Assembly: GCA_051002015.1 (NCBI GenBank)
Contig: JBPCMS010000010.1
Location: forward strand, 1 to 15,215
Length of the DNA: 15,215 bases
DNA from: JACDBE01 sp051002015
Lineage (GTDB): Bacteria > Actinomycetota > Acidimicrobiia > Spongiisociales > UBA5794
Reading direction: 5' to 3'
How positions within the stretch are numbered: position 1 is the first letter of the stretch; every line of letters begins with the position of its first letter. Shown here in pieces: positions 1-5,995 of the stretch. A program made the position numbers and the translations under genes. The notes under the pieces were generated by a model that saw only the letters and a list, made by a program, of their open reading frames with translations, made no database searches and was not told the origin of the DNA.

Positions 1-1
1 G

Positions 2-139
2 GGTCGGGCCATGGGCTGGGCCACCGCGCTGGTGCTCACCGGGGTCACCTCGTCGGCCGAGGCGGCCACCGAGACCGTCGACCACCTGCTCGACTCGGTC
101 GCCGATCTTCCGGCGGTGCTCGGTCTCGGTCGGCTCTAG
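2..139 (+). CDS. HAD-IIA family phosphatase, C-terminal fragment
   Basis: Only the last 45 residues lie in the window, read in frame 2 to a TAG at 137-139. The segment GWATALVLTGVTS matches the end of NagD-like HAD-IIA phosphatases, where the stretch after the Mg-binding aspartates reads roughly SALVLTGVTS and is followed by a short helical tail. In M. tuberculosis the gene in this position (Rv1692) is reported as a glycerol-3-phosphate phosphatase; the substrate here cannot be judged from the tail. The 5' part, with the nucleophile aspartate, is outside the window. The gene converges on the rhomboid gene and is separated from it by the insertion element. The family call rests on a short match and on gene order. 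Confidence 0.6.
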   Translation, partial: GRAMGWATALVLTGVTSSAEAATETVDHLLDSVADLPAVLGLGRL

Positions 140-145
140 CCCCGG

Positions 146-169
146 CGAATCCCGTCGAATCCCGTCGAA
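146..169. repeat. Short tandem repeat CGAATCCCGT x2
   Basis: The 10-base unit CGAATCCCGT occurs twice in direct succession, followed by CGAA, just after the stop codon of the HAD gene. It leads directly into the first copy of CGAACCTAAGG. It is non-coding, and its role, if any, is unknown. Confidence 0.6.
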
Positions 170-237
170 CCTAAGGCTCCAGGGTGTCGCCACGACACGT
201 AATCCGCTGATGTTCGCCGAGCGGCGGCCGCTTCGGC
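166..237. repeat. Intergenic repeat unit 1 (72-bp period)
   Basis: This unit begins with CGAACCTAAGG (166-176) and, 35 bases from its start, has AATCCGCTGA followed by TGTTCG (201-216). Unit 2 has the same two blocks at the same spacing once the IS element is removed. Between the blocks is a perfect 6-bp hairpin, GTGTCG-CCA-CGACAC (184-198). After the second block is an imperfect GC-rich hairpin (216-237; GCCGAGCGG against CCGCTTCGGC). The sequences of the variable parts differ between the units. A 3'-end or terminator role for the HAD gene is possible, but there is no T-run. Confidence 0.5.
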
Positions 238-247
238 CGAACCTAAG
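238..247. repeat. Left part of intergenic repeat unit 2, split by the IS
   Basis: CGAACCTAAG here is the start of a second repeat unit whose remainder lies at 1672-1729. Joining 247 to 1672 restores CGAACCTAAGGTTCG, a perfect palindrome around a central A, which is where the IS inserted. The block AATCCGCTGA then falls 35 bases from the unit start, exactly as in unit 1. Confidence 0.55.
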
Positions 248-259
248 TCTTACCCGCCT

Positions 260-347
260 GGACATCGTTCCGTCTGTTGGGAGGTGGGTGGGCGGTCAGG
301 AGATCGTTCCGCTGTTGGAGGTCTTGTTCCGTCGGGACATCGTTCCG
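260..347. repeat. Left-end subterminal repeats of the IS (GGACATCGTTCCG)
   Basis: The motif GGACATCGTTCCG occurs at 260-272 and 335-347, with a one-mismatch copy GGAGATCGTTCCG at 299-311 and a degenerate copy GGTCTTGTTCCG at 320-331. All copies have the same orientation. They are probably transposase-binding sites by analogy with elements that carry arrays of end sites (Mu, Tn7, Tn552); binding is inferred. Confidence 0.7.
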
Positions 348-348
348 G

Positions 349-1535
349 TCATCGCAGGACATGGGAGAGGTTGAAGTCGCCGTCGTGGATGATCTCTCCT
401 TGGAGGGTGACGACGATGACACGCTTGGAACGGACCTTGATGATGGCGGTGACGTACTGGTGGGTTTGGTCTTCGGCGACGGTGATGCGTTTCCCGAACA
501 GGTCGACGTGACGGTTGGAGCGGACGTATCGGATGACCTCGATGCGGCCTCGGGCAGGTAGCCGGGTTGGTGGCCGGTAGGTGACCGGCAGCGGCTGACG
601 CACACGCCCTTGCCACATCTGGTTCGGGCTGGCGCCACCGTGCACCGAGTACCGGTGGTGTGTGTTGTGGAACTCGATGAAGGTGTCGTTCTCGGTGCGG
701 AGATGGTCGAGGCTGGAGAACACTTCGGTCCGGAAGAACGACTTGTCCCACACGTCGTTGAAGTGTTCGATGATCCCGTTGCGCCACGGTTCACGTACCG
801 GGATGAACCGGGGGGTACACCCAGGTCCAAGCAGGTGGCCACGATCGGACCGAAGTGCTGCCAGGCCGGCTGGATCCCTCCCCGGAAGGTGGCGTGGTTG
901 TCGAACTGGGCGACCCTCGGAATCCCGCCACGGGTCCAGATCCCAGCCAAAGACTGGGCCAGCAGCGGTGGCCGCAGCTCGGTGACGATGTCGTTGCCCG
1001 CCAGGTGAGAACCAACATCGATCAGGTTCAACGCATGGAACTGGGTGGCGCCGACGAGGTGACGGGGACCGACCATGTCGATCTGATGGGTTGTGCCGGG
1101 CTCGACATCGACCGGGGTCGGGTACGGCACATGCTTAGAGACGTAGCCGGTCGTCTGGCGGCGACGCTGCTTGACCACCCCGGCGCGGGTCAGGACCCGT
1201 TCGATGGTGCGTCCCGGTGGGATCTCGGTCACACCCACCCGGCGCAGCTCCCACTGGATCGCCAACGCTCCGTACTGGGCTCTGGGGTTCGCCACCAGCC
1301 TGGCCCGGGCCGCCAGAATCAACGACTCGAGCTCGACAGAGGTTCGCGTCGGTGACCGGTGCGGAGCCCTCGACCTCGACGCAGCCCAGGTCTCAGCGTC
1401 TGTCTCCTCACCGTGACGGGCCACCCACTTGCGCACCCACCGCGTCGTTCGTCCCAACCCCTCAGCGATCTCGCTCGGGCTCTCACCAACCAGTCGGCGA
1501 CGCACAGCCTCCCGACGCAACTCTTCCTCGGACAC
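349..1535 (-). pseudogene. IS481-like transposase, frameshifted
   Basis: Frame 1 starts at GTG 1533-1535, with GAGGAG (1542-1547) six bases upstream. It encodes an N-terminal helix-turn-helix (about residues 18-41, SEIAEGLGRTTRWVRKW) and the integrase core with Asp153 (HQIDMVGP) and Asp212 (AQFDNHATF). Reading then leaves the true frame in the G6 run at 810-815. The continuation in the other frame has VREPWRNGIIEHFND, whose Glu would be residue 257, then a C-terminal barrel-like region ending FNLSHVLR at 349. With a seventh base in the run the product would be 395 aa. The break falls between the second Asp and the Glu, so neither fragment holds a full DDE triad. Unshifted, frame 1 runs on into the end repeats and stops near 243. 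Programmed -1 slippage on CCCCCC is conceivable but would be at an unusual place. Confidence 0.8.
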
Positions 1536-1579
1536 AACGTTCTCCTCGTTCGATCAACATGACCAAACGAGCCAACAAA

Positions 1580-1653
1580 CGGAACGATGTCCCTGCGGTA
1601 ACCCACCTCCACCAGCGGAACGATGACTTGACGGTTCCACCGGAACGATGTCC
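1580..1653. repeat. Right-end subterminal repeats of the IS (CGGAACGATGTCC)
   Basis: Three copies of the inverse complement of the left-end motif occur: CGGAACGATGTCC at 1580-1592 and 1641-1653, and CGGAACGATGACT at 1616-1628. They mirror the left-end set, and the outer copy is again 12 bp from the element end. The transposase start and its ribosome binding site lie just inside this array, so binding here could also repress the transposase promoter. That is inferred. Confidence 0.7.
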
Positions 1654-1671
1654 TGGCGGCCGTCACCTAAG

Positions 1672-1729
1672 GTTCGCCGTACCCCTGGCGAGTACCAATC
1701 CGCTGAAGTTCGGCCAGGACGTTCAGCGG
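1672..1729. repeat. Right part of intergenic repeat unit 2
   Basis: This continues the unit begun at 238. It contains a 5-bp hairpin TCGCC/GGCGA (1674-1691) at the place where unit 1 has GTGTCG/CGACAC. The shared block AATCCGCTGAAGTTCG (1697-1712) overlaps an 8-bp perfect hairpin CCGCTGAA/TTCAGCGG (1700-1707 with 1722-1729, loop 14). Conserved blocks with non-identical stems in between suggest structure rather than sequence is kept. Confidence 0.5.
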
Positions 1730-1730
1730 A

Positions 1731-1749
1731 GCCCACCCGCACGGCGGGC
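1731..1749 (-). terminator. Possible terminator hairpin of the rhomboid gene
   Basis: On the minus strand, two bases after the rhomboid stop codon, GCCCGCC-GTGCG-GGTGGGC can form a 7-bp stem with one G-T pair. No T-run follows, so this would be a non-canonical stem-only terminator of the sort common in high-GC actinobacteria. The stronger hairpin at 1700-1729 lies just beyond it and may act with it. Confidence 0.35.
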
Positions 1750-1751
1750 TT

Positions 1752-2477
1752 CTACCGGGCGAACGCCCTGGCATGCGCCCGTTTCACCCTGCCCAGGAGG
1801 ACGGGGCGGAGCGGCAGGGCGAGCAGGGCACCGGCGGCGAACCCGGCGGCGTGTGCCTGCCAGGCGACCCCCTCCACCGGGATGAGGAACTGGCTGAGGA
1901 ACCAGATCCCCAGGAAGATGACGGCGGGGACGGGGACGAAGAACAGCAGCAGCCAGGACATGACCCTGTGGGTCGGATACAGCACCAGGTAGGCGCCGAG
2001 AATGCCGGCGATCGCCCCCGAGGCGCCGACCAACGGGATGGTCGAGTCCTGGTTGAAGATGACGAAACCGACGGTGGCGATCAACCCGGTGAGCAGGTAC
2101 ATGGCGACGTAGCCGATGGTCCCGAACGCCTCCTCGACGTTGTTGCCGAAGATCCACAGGAACCACATGTTGCCCAGCAGATGGCCGATACCGCCGTGGA
2201 GGAACATCGACACCAAGGCCGCCAGCCACACGTTCTTGCCGGTGAAGTGGCCGGCACCGTCGTCGGTGCAGGTGTCGGTCTCGATCTCACCCAGGGTCAG
2301 GGGGTCGCCCGTGGTCAGCTCGCAGGCGATGGCGGCACGCTCGTAGACGAACTCGGTGGCTTCAGGGCCCGTCCCCTGTGGCTGCCACAGGAAGAACACG
2401 GCGACATTGAGGGCGATGATGGCCAGGGTCACCAGCGGGGTGGTCAGCGTCGGGTTGACGTCACGTATGGGGAACAA
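1752..2477 (-). CDS. Rhomboid family intramembrane serine protease
   Basis: This 241-aa protein is a polytopic membrane protease that cleaves substrates within the membrane. It shows the six-helix rhomboid core: a first membrane segment (about 14-31), the motif HGGIGHLLGNM with Asn103 (94-104), the catalytic serine in GASG (Ser153 at 151-154) and the catalytic histidine in HAAGF (His209). Both dyad residues are present, so it should be active. Between the first helix and the HGG motif lies a long extracytoplasmic loop with two cysteines (52 and 70) that could form a disulfide. The start is a TTG at 2475-2477, with GGAG about nine bases upstream. It is transcribed away from the small ORF at 2516 with only 38 bp between them. 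Its substrate is unknown. In M. tuberculosis, as I recall, no rhomboid gene sits between the phosphatase and nadK, so this is a lineage-specific insertion. Confidence 0.9.
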   Translation of the reverse strand: MFPIRDVNPTLTTPLVTLAIIALNVAVFFLWQPQGTGPEATEFVYERAAIACELTTGDPLTLGEIETDTCTDDGAGHFTGKNVWLAALVSMFLHGGIGHLLGNMWFLWIFGNNVEEAFGTIGYVAMYLLTGLIATVGFVIFNQDSTIPLVGASGAIAGILGAYLVLYPTHRVMSWLLLFFVPVPAVIFLGIWFLSQFLIPVEGVAWQAHAAGFAAGALLALPLRPVLLGRVKRAHARAFAR

Positions 2478-2515
2478 GGCTCGTGTCTCCGGCCCTGGCC
2501 TGGGATGATGGGCAC

Positions 2516-2692
2516 ATGGATACTACGACGCCAAGCCCGATCGACCCGGACGACGCCGTTTTGGACGAGCTGCCGGACCCACACCCGGACGACCTGCTCG
2601 CCCGGTTGGCCGGTGCCGATCCCGGGGAGAGCCCCGCCGTAGCCGACCGTCTCGCCGATGAGCTGGAGCGCAGGCTCGATGGGGTCTCCTGA
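2516..2692 (+). CDS. Small acidic hypothetical protein (58 aa)
   Basis: The protein is very acidic and proline-rich at the start (MDTTTPSPIDPDDAVLDELP) and ends in an amphipathic helix (VADRLADELERRLDGVS). Codon bias is strongly GC3, as in the neighbours. ATG 2516 is preferred because it gives a 58-aa product; an in-frame GTG at 2483 would add 11 residues but would overlap the divergent rhomboid leader. No strong ribosome binding site is visible. M. tuberculosis has a small gene of similar size (Rv1693) between the phosphatase and tlyA, and this may be its counterpart. That is inferred from position and length, not from an alignment. Function is unknown. Confidence 0.55.
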   Translation: MDTTTPSPIDPDDAVLDELPDPHPDDLLARLAGADPGESPAVADRLADELERRLDGVS

Positions 2693-2708
2693 GCGGCGGC
2701 TCCGCCGG

Positions 2709-2762
2709 GAATGTCACACCTCCGGACCATGATGGTGCCCGTCGGCGACATTCGCGGAGGTG
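2709..2762 (+). promoter_or_regulatory. Structured nadK leader with interleaved complementary pairs
   Basis: In the 80-bp gap before nadK, GAATGTC (2709-2715) is complementary to GACATTC (2747-2753). CACCTCCG (2717-2724) is complementary to CGGAGGTG (2755-2762). The order is A-B-A'-B', so the stems cannot nest: they form either a pseudoknot or two alternative folds. B' contains the only good Shine-Dalgarno (CGGAGG) for nadK, so pairing with B would hide it. The palindrome ACCATGATGGT (2726-2736) lies in the loop between them. A translational switch or a protein-binding leader is possible. Function is inferred from the sequence only. Confidence 0.4.
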
Positions 2763-2772
2763 CTCCATCGAC

Positions 2773-3573
2773 ATGAGGCTCGGGCTCGTGGTCCACCCCA
2801 GCCGCCCCTCGGCTGCGGAGGTGGCGGCGCGCCTCGCCTTCGCCGCCGGGGAGCGGGGCTGGAAGGTGGACACAACCGGCATCGGGCGGTGGTCGGGCGA
2901 GTCGTTCGACGTGGTGGTTGGGGTGGGCGGCGACGGGACCCTGCTGGAGGCGGCCCACCTCGCCCATCGGGCCGACATCCCGGTGGCCGGCGTCAACCTG
3001 GGGACCGTCGGCTACCTGGCCGAGTTCGACCCCGACGATCTCGAAGGTCTGCTCGACACCCTGCTGCAGCGACCACTCCCCGAGATCGGGCGGATGACGC
3101 TCGGCGCCTCCACCGCAGACGGTTCGACCTGGCACGCCATCAACGACGTCGTCATCGAGAAGGTGCTCAGCCAGCGCATCGTCCAGCTCACGGTCGCCAT
3201 CGATGGCGAGCACTTCACCACCTACCGGGCGGATGGCATCATCGTGGCCACCCCGCTCGGTTCAACCGCATACTCGCTGTCAGCGGGCGGTCCCGTGCTC
3301 GACCCGGGCCTCGAAGCGCTGGTGATGACCCCGGTGGCGCCGCACAGCCTGCTGTCGCGGTCGCTGGTGCTGCGGCCGGACACCACCGTCACCTTCACCG
3401 TCGAGGGCGATCGCCCGGTGCGGGTCAACCTCGACGGCCGGGAGGCGACGATGCTGACCGGAGGGGAATCGCTGACGGTCCACCGCGGCGACCGACCGGT
3501 CCGGTTCGTGTCGGTCGGGGGGCGGCCGTTCCCCCAGGGAGTGCGCCGGCAGTTCGGGCTCGACCATGCCTGA
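2773..3573 (+). CDS. nadK: NAD kinase
   Basis: The product phosphorylates NAD to NADP in the cytoplasm, usually with ATP or polyphosphate in actinobacteria. The 266-aa length is close to the family norm. Diagnostic motifs are present: GGDGT (52-56), NLGTVGYL (75-82), the Asn-Asp pair in INDVVIEK (124-125), and the glycine-rich segment DGIIVATPLGSTAYSLSAGG (154-173). ATG 2773 is preceded by CGGAGG at 2755-2760, twelve bases away, which is a slightly long spacing. In M. tuberculosis the gene is followed by recN; here recN is absent and a short coding-like remnant follows. The stop codon region (ATGCCTGA at 3566-3573) contains an overlapping ATG for that downstream frame. Confidence 0.95.
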   Translation: MRLGLVVHPSRPSAAEVAARLAFAAGERGWKVDTTGIGRWSGESFDVVVGVGGDGTLLEAAHLAHRADIPVAGVNLGTVGYLAEFDPDDLEGLLDTLLQRPLPEIGRMTLGASTADGSTWHAINDVVIEKVLSQRIVQLTVAIDGEHFTTYRADGIIVATPLGSTAYSLSAGGPVLDPGLEALVMTPVAPHSLLSRSLVLRPDTTVTFTVEGDRPVRVNLDGREATMLTGGESLTVHRGDRPVRFVSVGGRPFPQGVRRQFGLDHA

Positions 3574-3759
3574 TCGGCAGTTGGGACGTGGCTGAGCCGG
3601 TGCTGGGCCGCCGTCGAGGAACCGATCGTCGACACCCTGAGGATCATCGAGCACGCCCATCCCGAGCCGGGACCGGGTCTGGTGGTGTTCACCGGCGAGA
3701 CCGGCGACCGCGTCATCAACCAGATCGAGATCAACCGGGTCTGGCGGGGTGGCTGGTAG
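3566..3759 (+). pseudogene. Probable broken small gene between nadK and pyrG
   Basis: Frame 1 is open from 3574 to TAG 3757-3759 and shows the strong G/C third-position bias of real genes, with a plausible C-terminus (VVFTGETGDRVINQIEINRV, then WRGGW). It has no ATG, GTG or TTG at its head. An ATG at 3566 overlaps the nadK stop (ATGCCTGA), as in a coupled operon gene, but its frame closes at 3593-3595 after nine codons. One extra base near GGG at 3582-3584 would join the two into a protein of about 65 aa. GTG 3588 with a similar shift is an alternative. I do not recognise the family. It may be a true pseudogene, a sequencing error in a G run, or a gene with a non-standard CTG start at 3592. 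Confidence 0.4.
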
Positions 3760-3774
3760 GGTGAGGCCCCGGGC

Positions 3775-3780
3775 AAGGAG
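3775..3780 (+). promoter_or_regulatory. Ribosome binding site of pyrG
   Basis: AAGGAG lies six bases before TTG 3787. It decides the TTG start, which gives the invariant CTP synthase N-terminus TKYVFVTGGV. TAGGGT at 3757-3762 is a possible -10 box, overlapping the stop of the upstream remnant. Confidence 0.7.
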
Positions 3781-3786
3781 CGAACA

Positions 3787-5445
3787 TTGACCAAGTACGT
3801 GTTCGTCACCGGCGGGGTGACGTCGAGCCTGGGTAAGGGGATCACATCGGCATCGCTGGCCCGTCTCCTCAAGGCCCGCGGCCTCAGGGTCGTCACCCAG
3901 AAGCTCGACCCGTACATCAACGTCGACCCGGGGACGATGAACCCGTTCGAGCACGGCGAGGTCTTCGTCACCGACGACGGCGGCGAGACCGACCTCGACC
4001 TCGGCCACTACGAGCGCTTCCTCGGCCAGAGCCTGCGGCGCGACTCGAACGTCACCACCGGCTCGATCTACCAGTCGGTCATCCGCAAGGAGCGCCGCGG
4101 CGACTACCTGGGGGCGACCGTCCAGGTGATCCCGCACATCACCAACGAGATCAAGGCCCGCATCCGCAAGCTGGGGGAGCGGGACGACATCGACGTGGTG
4201 ATCACCGAGGTGGGCGGGACGGTGGGCGACATCGAGAGCCTGCCGTTCCTCGAGGCGATCCGCCAGGTGCGCAAGGATGTCGGCCCCTCGAACACCTGCT
4301 ACATCCACGTCACCCTGGTCCCGTACCTCTCCACCAGCGAGGAGCTGAAGACCAAGCCGACCCAGCACTCGGTGGCCGAGCTGCGTGGAAGGGGCATCCA
4401 CCCCGAGATCATCGTGGTCAGGTCCGACCGTCCGCTCGACGACGGGTCGCGCCGCAAGATCAGCCTGTTCTGCGACGTCGAGCACGACGCCGTCATCAAC
4501 GCCATCGACGTCGCCAACATCTACGCCGTTCCGCTGGAGCTGCACGCCGCCGGGCTCGACAACGTGGTGTGCCGAGAGCTCGACCTCGACACCCCGCCCC
4601 CTGACCTGGCCAAGTGGCGCACCATCGTCGAGCGCATGGCGGCGGCCACCGAACCGGTCACCATCGGCGTGGTCGGCAAGTACGTCGACCTGCCCGACGC
4701 CTACCTGTCGGTGGTCGAGGCGCTACGCCACGCCGCCGCCAACAACGACGTCGTCCTCGATCTGCGTTGGATCCCGGCCGAGGAGGTCGACGGGCTGCTG
4801 GCGGCGTCGCATCTCAACGGGGTCGACGGCATCGTGGTCCCCGGTGGCTTCGGCTACCGCGGCATCGAGGGCAAGGTGCAGGCGGTGCGCCATGCCCGGG
4901 AGGAGGGCGTCCCCTTCCTCGGGCTGTGCCTCGGCCTGCAGTGCGCCGTCATCGAGTACGCCCGGTCGGTTCTCGGCTTCACCGACGCCAACAGCACCGA
5001 GTTCGACCCCACCACCGAGCACCCGGTCATCGACCTGATGGCCGATCAGCAGGACGTCGAGGACAAGGGCGGGACCATGCGGCTCGGGCTCTACCCCGCC
5101 AAGCTGGTCCCCGGGTCGCTGGCCGCCACGCTCTACGACGAGCCGCTCATCTACGAGCGCCACCGCCACCGGTACGAGGTCAACAACCGCTACCGCAAGG
5201 AGCTCGCCGCCGCCGGGATGGCGCTGTCCGGCGTGTCACCCGACGACCGGCTGGTCGAGATCATCGAGCTGCCCGGCCACCCGTACTTCATCGCCTCGCA
5301 GTTCCACCCCGAATTCCTGTCGCGGCCCGACCGTCCCCACCCGATGTTCGACGGGTTCATCGCCGCCACCAGGCGCAGGGCGCGGGGGAGCGGAGCCGAG
5401 CCGGATCCGGCCCGGGTCGGGCGCGACGTCAACGTAGACGTCTGA
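3787..5445 (+). CDS. pyrG: CTP synthase (glutamine hydrolysing)
   Basis: The enzyme makes CTP from UTP, ATP and glutamine, the last step of pyrimidine nucleotide synthesis. At 552 aa it is of standard length. The N-terminal synthase domain carries the P-loop-like SSLGKG (13-18), KLDPYINVDPGTM (39-51) and EVGGTVGDIES (141-151). The C-terminal class I glutaminase domain has the nucleophile Cys381 in GLCLGLQCAVIEYAR and the His507/Glu509 pair in SQFHPEF. All catalytic residues are present. A TTG start with a good Shine-Dalgarno sequence is used. The last 20 or so residues are a polar tail beyond the conserved fold. The NUDIX gene follows after four bases, so the two are very likely cotranscribed, as are pyrG and Rv1700 in M. 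tuberculosis. Confidence 0.97.
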   Translation: MTKYVFVTGGVTSSLGKGITSASLARLLKARGLRVVTQKLDPYINVDPGTMNPFEHGEVFVTDDGGETDLDLGHYERFLGQSLRRDSNVTTGSIYQSVIRKERRGDYLGATVQVIPHITNEIKARIRKLGERDDIDVVITEVGGTVGDIESLPFLEAIRQVRKDVGPSNTCYIHVTLVPYLSTSEELKTKPTQHSVAELRGRGIHPEIIVVRSDRPLDDGSRRKISLFCDVEHDAVINAIDVANIYAVPLELHAAGLDNVVCRELDLDTPPPDLAKWRTIVERMAAATEPVTIGVVGKYVDLPDAYLSVVEALRHAAANNDVVLDLRWIPAEEVDGLLAASHLNGVDGIVVPGGFGYRGIEGKVQAVRHAREEGVPFLGLCLGLQCAVIEYARSVLGFTDANSTEFDPTTEHPVIDLMADQQDVEDKGGTMRLGLYPAKLVPGSLAATLYDEPLIYERHRHRYEVNNRYRKELAAAGMALSGVSPDDRLVEIIELPGHPYFIASQFHPEFLSRPDRPHPMFDGFIAATRRRARGSGAEPDPARVGRDVNVDV

Positions 5446-5449
5446 TCCT

Positions 5450-5995
5450 GTGGCCTCGCCCCGGGGATTCACCGTCATCGGGTCGGCCACCGTCGCCGCC
5501 ACCTCGTTCCTGCGCATCGAGCGGATACACCTGGCCGCTCCGGACGGCACCGCGGTGCGGCGCGACGTCGTCCGCCACCCTGGTGCGGTTGCGGTGGTGG
5601 CGGTGGCGGGCGGCGCCGTCGCCCTCATCCGGCAGTACCGAGCGGCGGTGGACGCAGACGTGTTGGAGATCCCGGCGGGCAAGCTCGACCTCGACGGAGA
5701 GGAACCCGAGCAGGCGGTGCGGCGCGAGCTGGCCGAGGAGGCGGGGCTGGTGCCCGGAGAGCTGCGGCTCCTCGCCGACTTCTGGAGCGCCCCGGGGTTC
5801 ACCGACGAGCGGATGCGGGTGTACCTGGCCACCGGATGCACCCCGACCGATCGGATCCCCCACGGGGTCGAGGAGGAGGCGGCAGAGGTGGTGATGGTGC
5901 CCCTCGAAGACGTGCGGGCGATGATCGCCGGAGGCGCCATCGGCGACGCCAAGTCGCTGGTGGGGTTGCTCATGGCGCTGGGGGAGCTGGGGTGA
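5450..5995 (+). CDS. NUDIX hydrolase, ADP-ribose pyrophosphatase type
   Basis: The 181-aa protein has a NUDIX box at 77-100, with Gly77, Glu84, and the helix RRELAEEAGL holding Glu93, Glu96 and Glu97. The first spacing is one residue longer than the consensus, which I recall also for the M. tuberculosis ADP-ribose pyrophosphatase Rv1700 at the same locus. SAPGFTDE (113-120), just after the box, is the feature typical of ADP-ribose pyrophosphatases. Predicted reaction: ADP-ribose to AMP and ribose 5-phosphate. The GTG start lies four bases after the pyrG stop, and the stop codon overlaps the xerD ATG (TGATG). Substrate is inferred from family features and context. Confidence 0.88.
   Translation: MASPRGFTVIGSATVAATSFLRIERIHLAAPDGTAVRRDVVRHPGAVAVVAVAGGAVALIRQYRAAVDADVLEIPAGKLDLDGEEPEQAVRRELAEEAGLVPGELRLLADFWSAPGFTDERMRVYLATGCTPTDRIPHGVEEEAAEVVMVPLEDVRAMIAGGAIGDAKSLVGLLMALGELG

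Larger units (their letters stand above)
248..1665. mobile_element. IS481-like insertion sequence, about 1418 bp
   Basis: The element is flanked by the direct repeat CCTAAG (242-247 and 1666-1671; 7 bp, ACCTAAG, if the end is set one base further in). This looks like a target-site duplication. The ends are imperfect inverted repeats of 25 bp with 19 matches: T-n5-CCGCC-n-GGACATCGTTCCG at the left and its complement at the right. The outermost GGACATCGTTCCG lies exactly 12 bp from each end. More copies lie further in on both sides. A single minus-strand transposase gene with HTH and DDE domains fills the interior. The IS481 assignment rests on the one-ORF DDE integrase-core architecture; the spacing between the second Asp and the Glu is longer than usual. 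The transposase is frameshifted, so this copy is probably inactive unless the shift is a sequencing error. Confidence 0.8.

Noticed and set aside
146..247. CRISPR-like or attachment-site repeats after the HAD gene
   Set aside because: Only two units, no constant spacer length pattern of a CRISPR, no cas genes. XerD belongs to the housekeeping order, so no integrase-att pairing is implied.
243..348. C-terminal repeats encoded as RNDV in the unshifted transposase frame
   Set aside because: These residues come from reading through the IS end repeats after the frameshift; they are not part of the real protein, which ends at 349.
3280..4545. 421-aa open frame on the minus strand
   Set aside because: It is antisense to nadK and pyrG, has low-complexity acidic composition and no recognisable domain. 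It results from GC3 bias.
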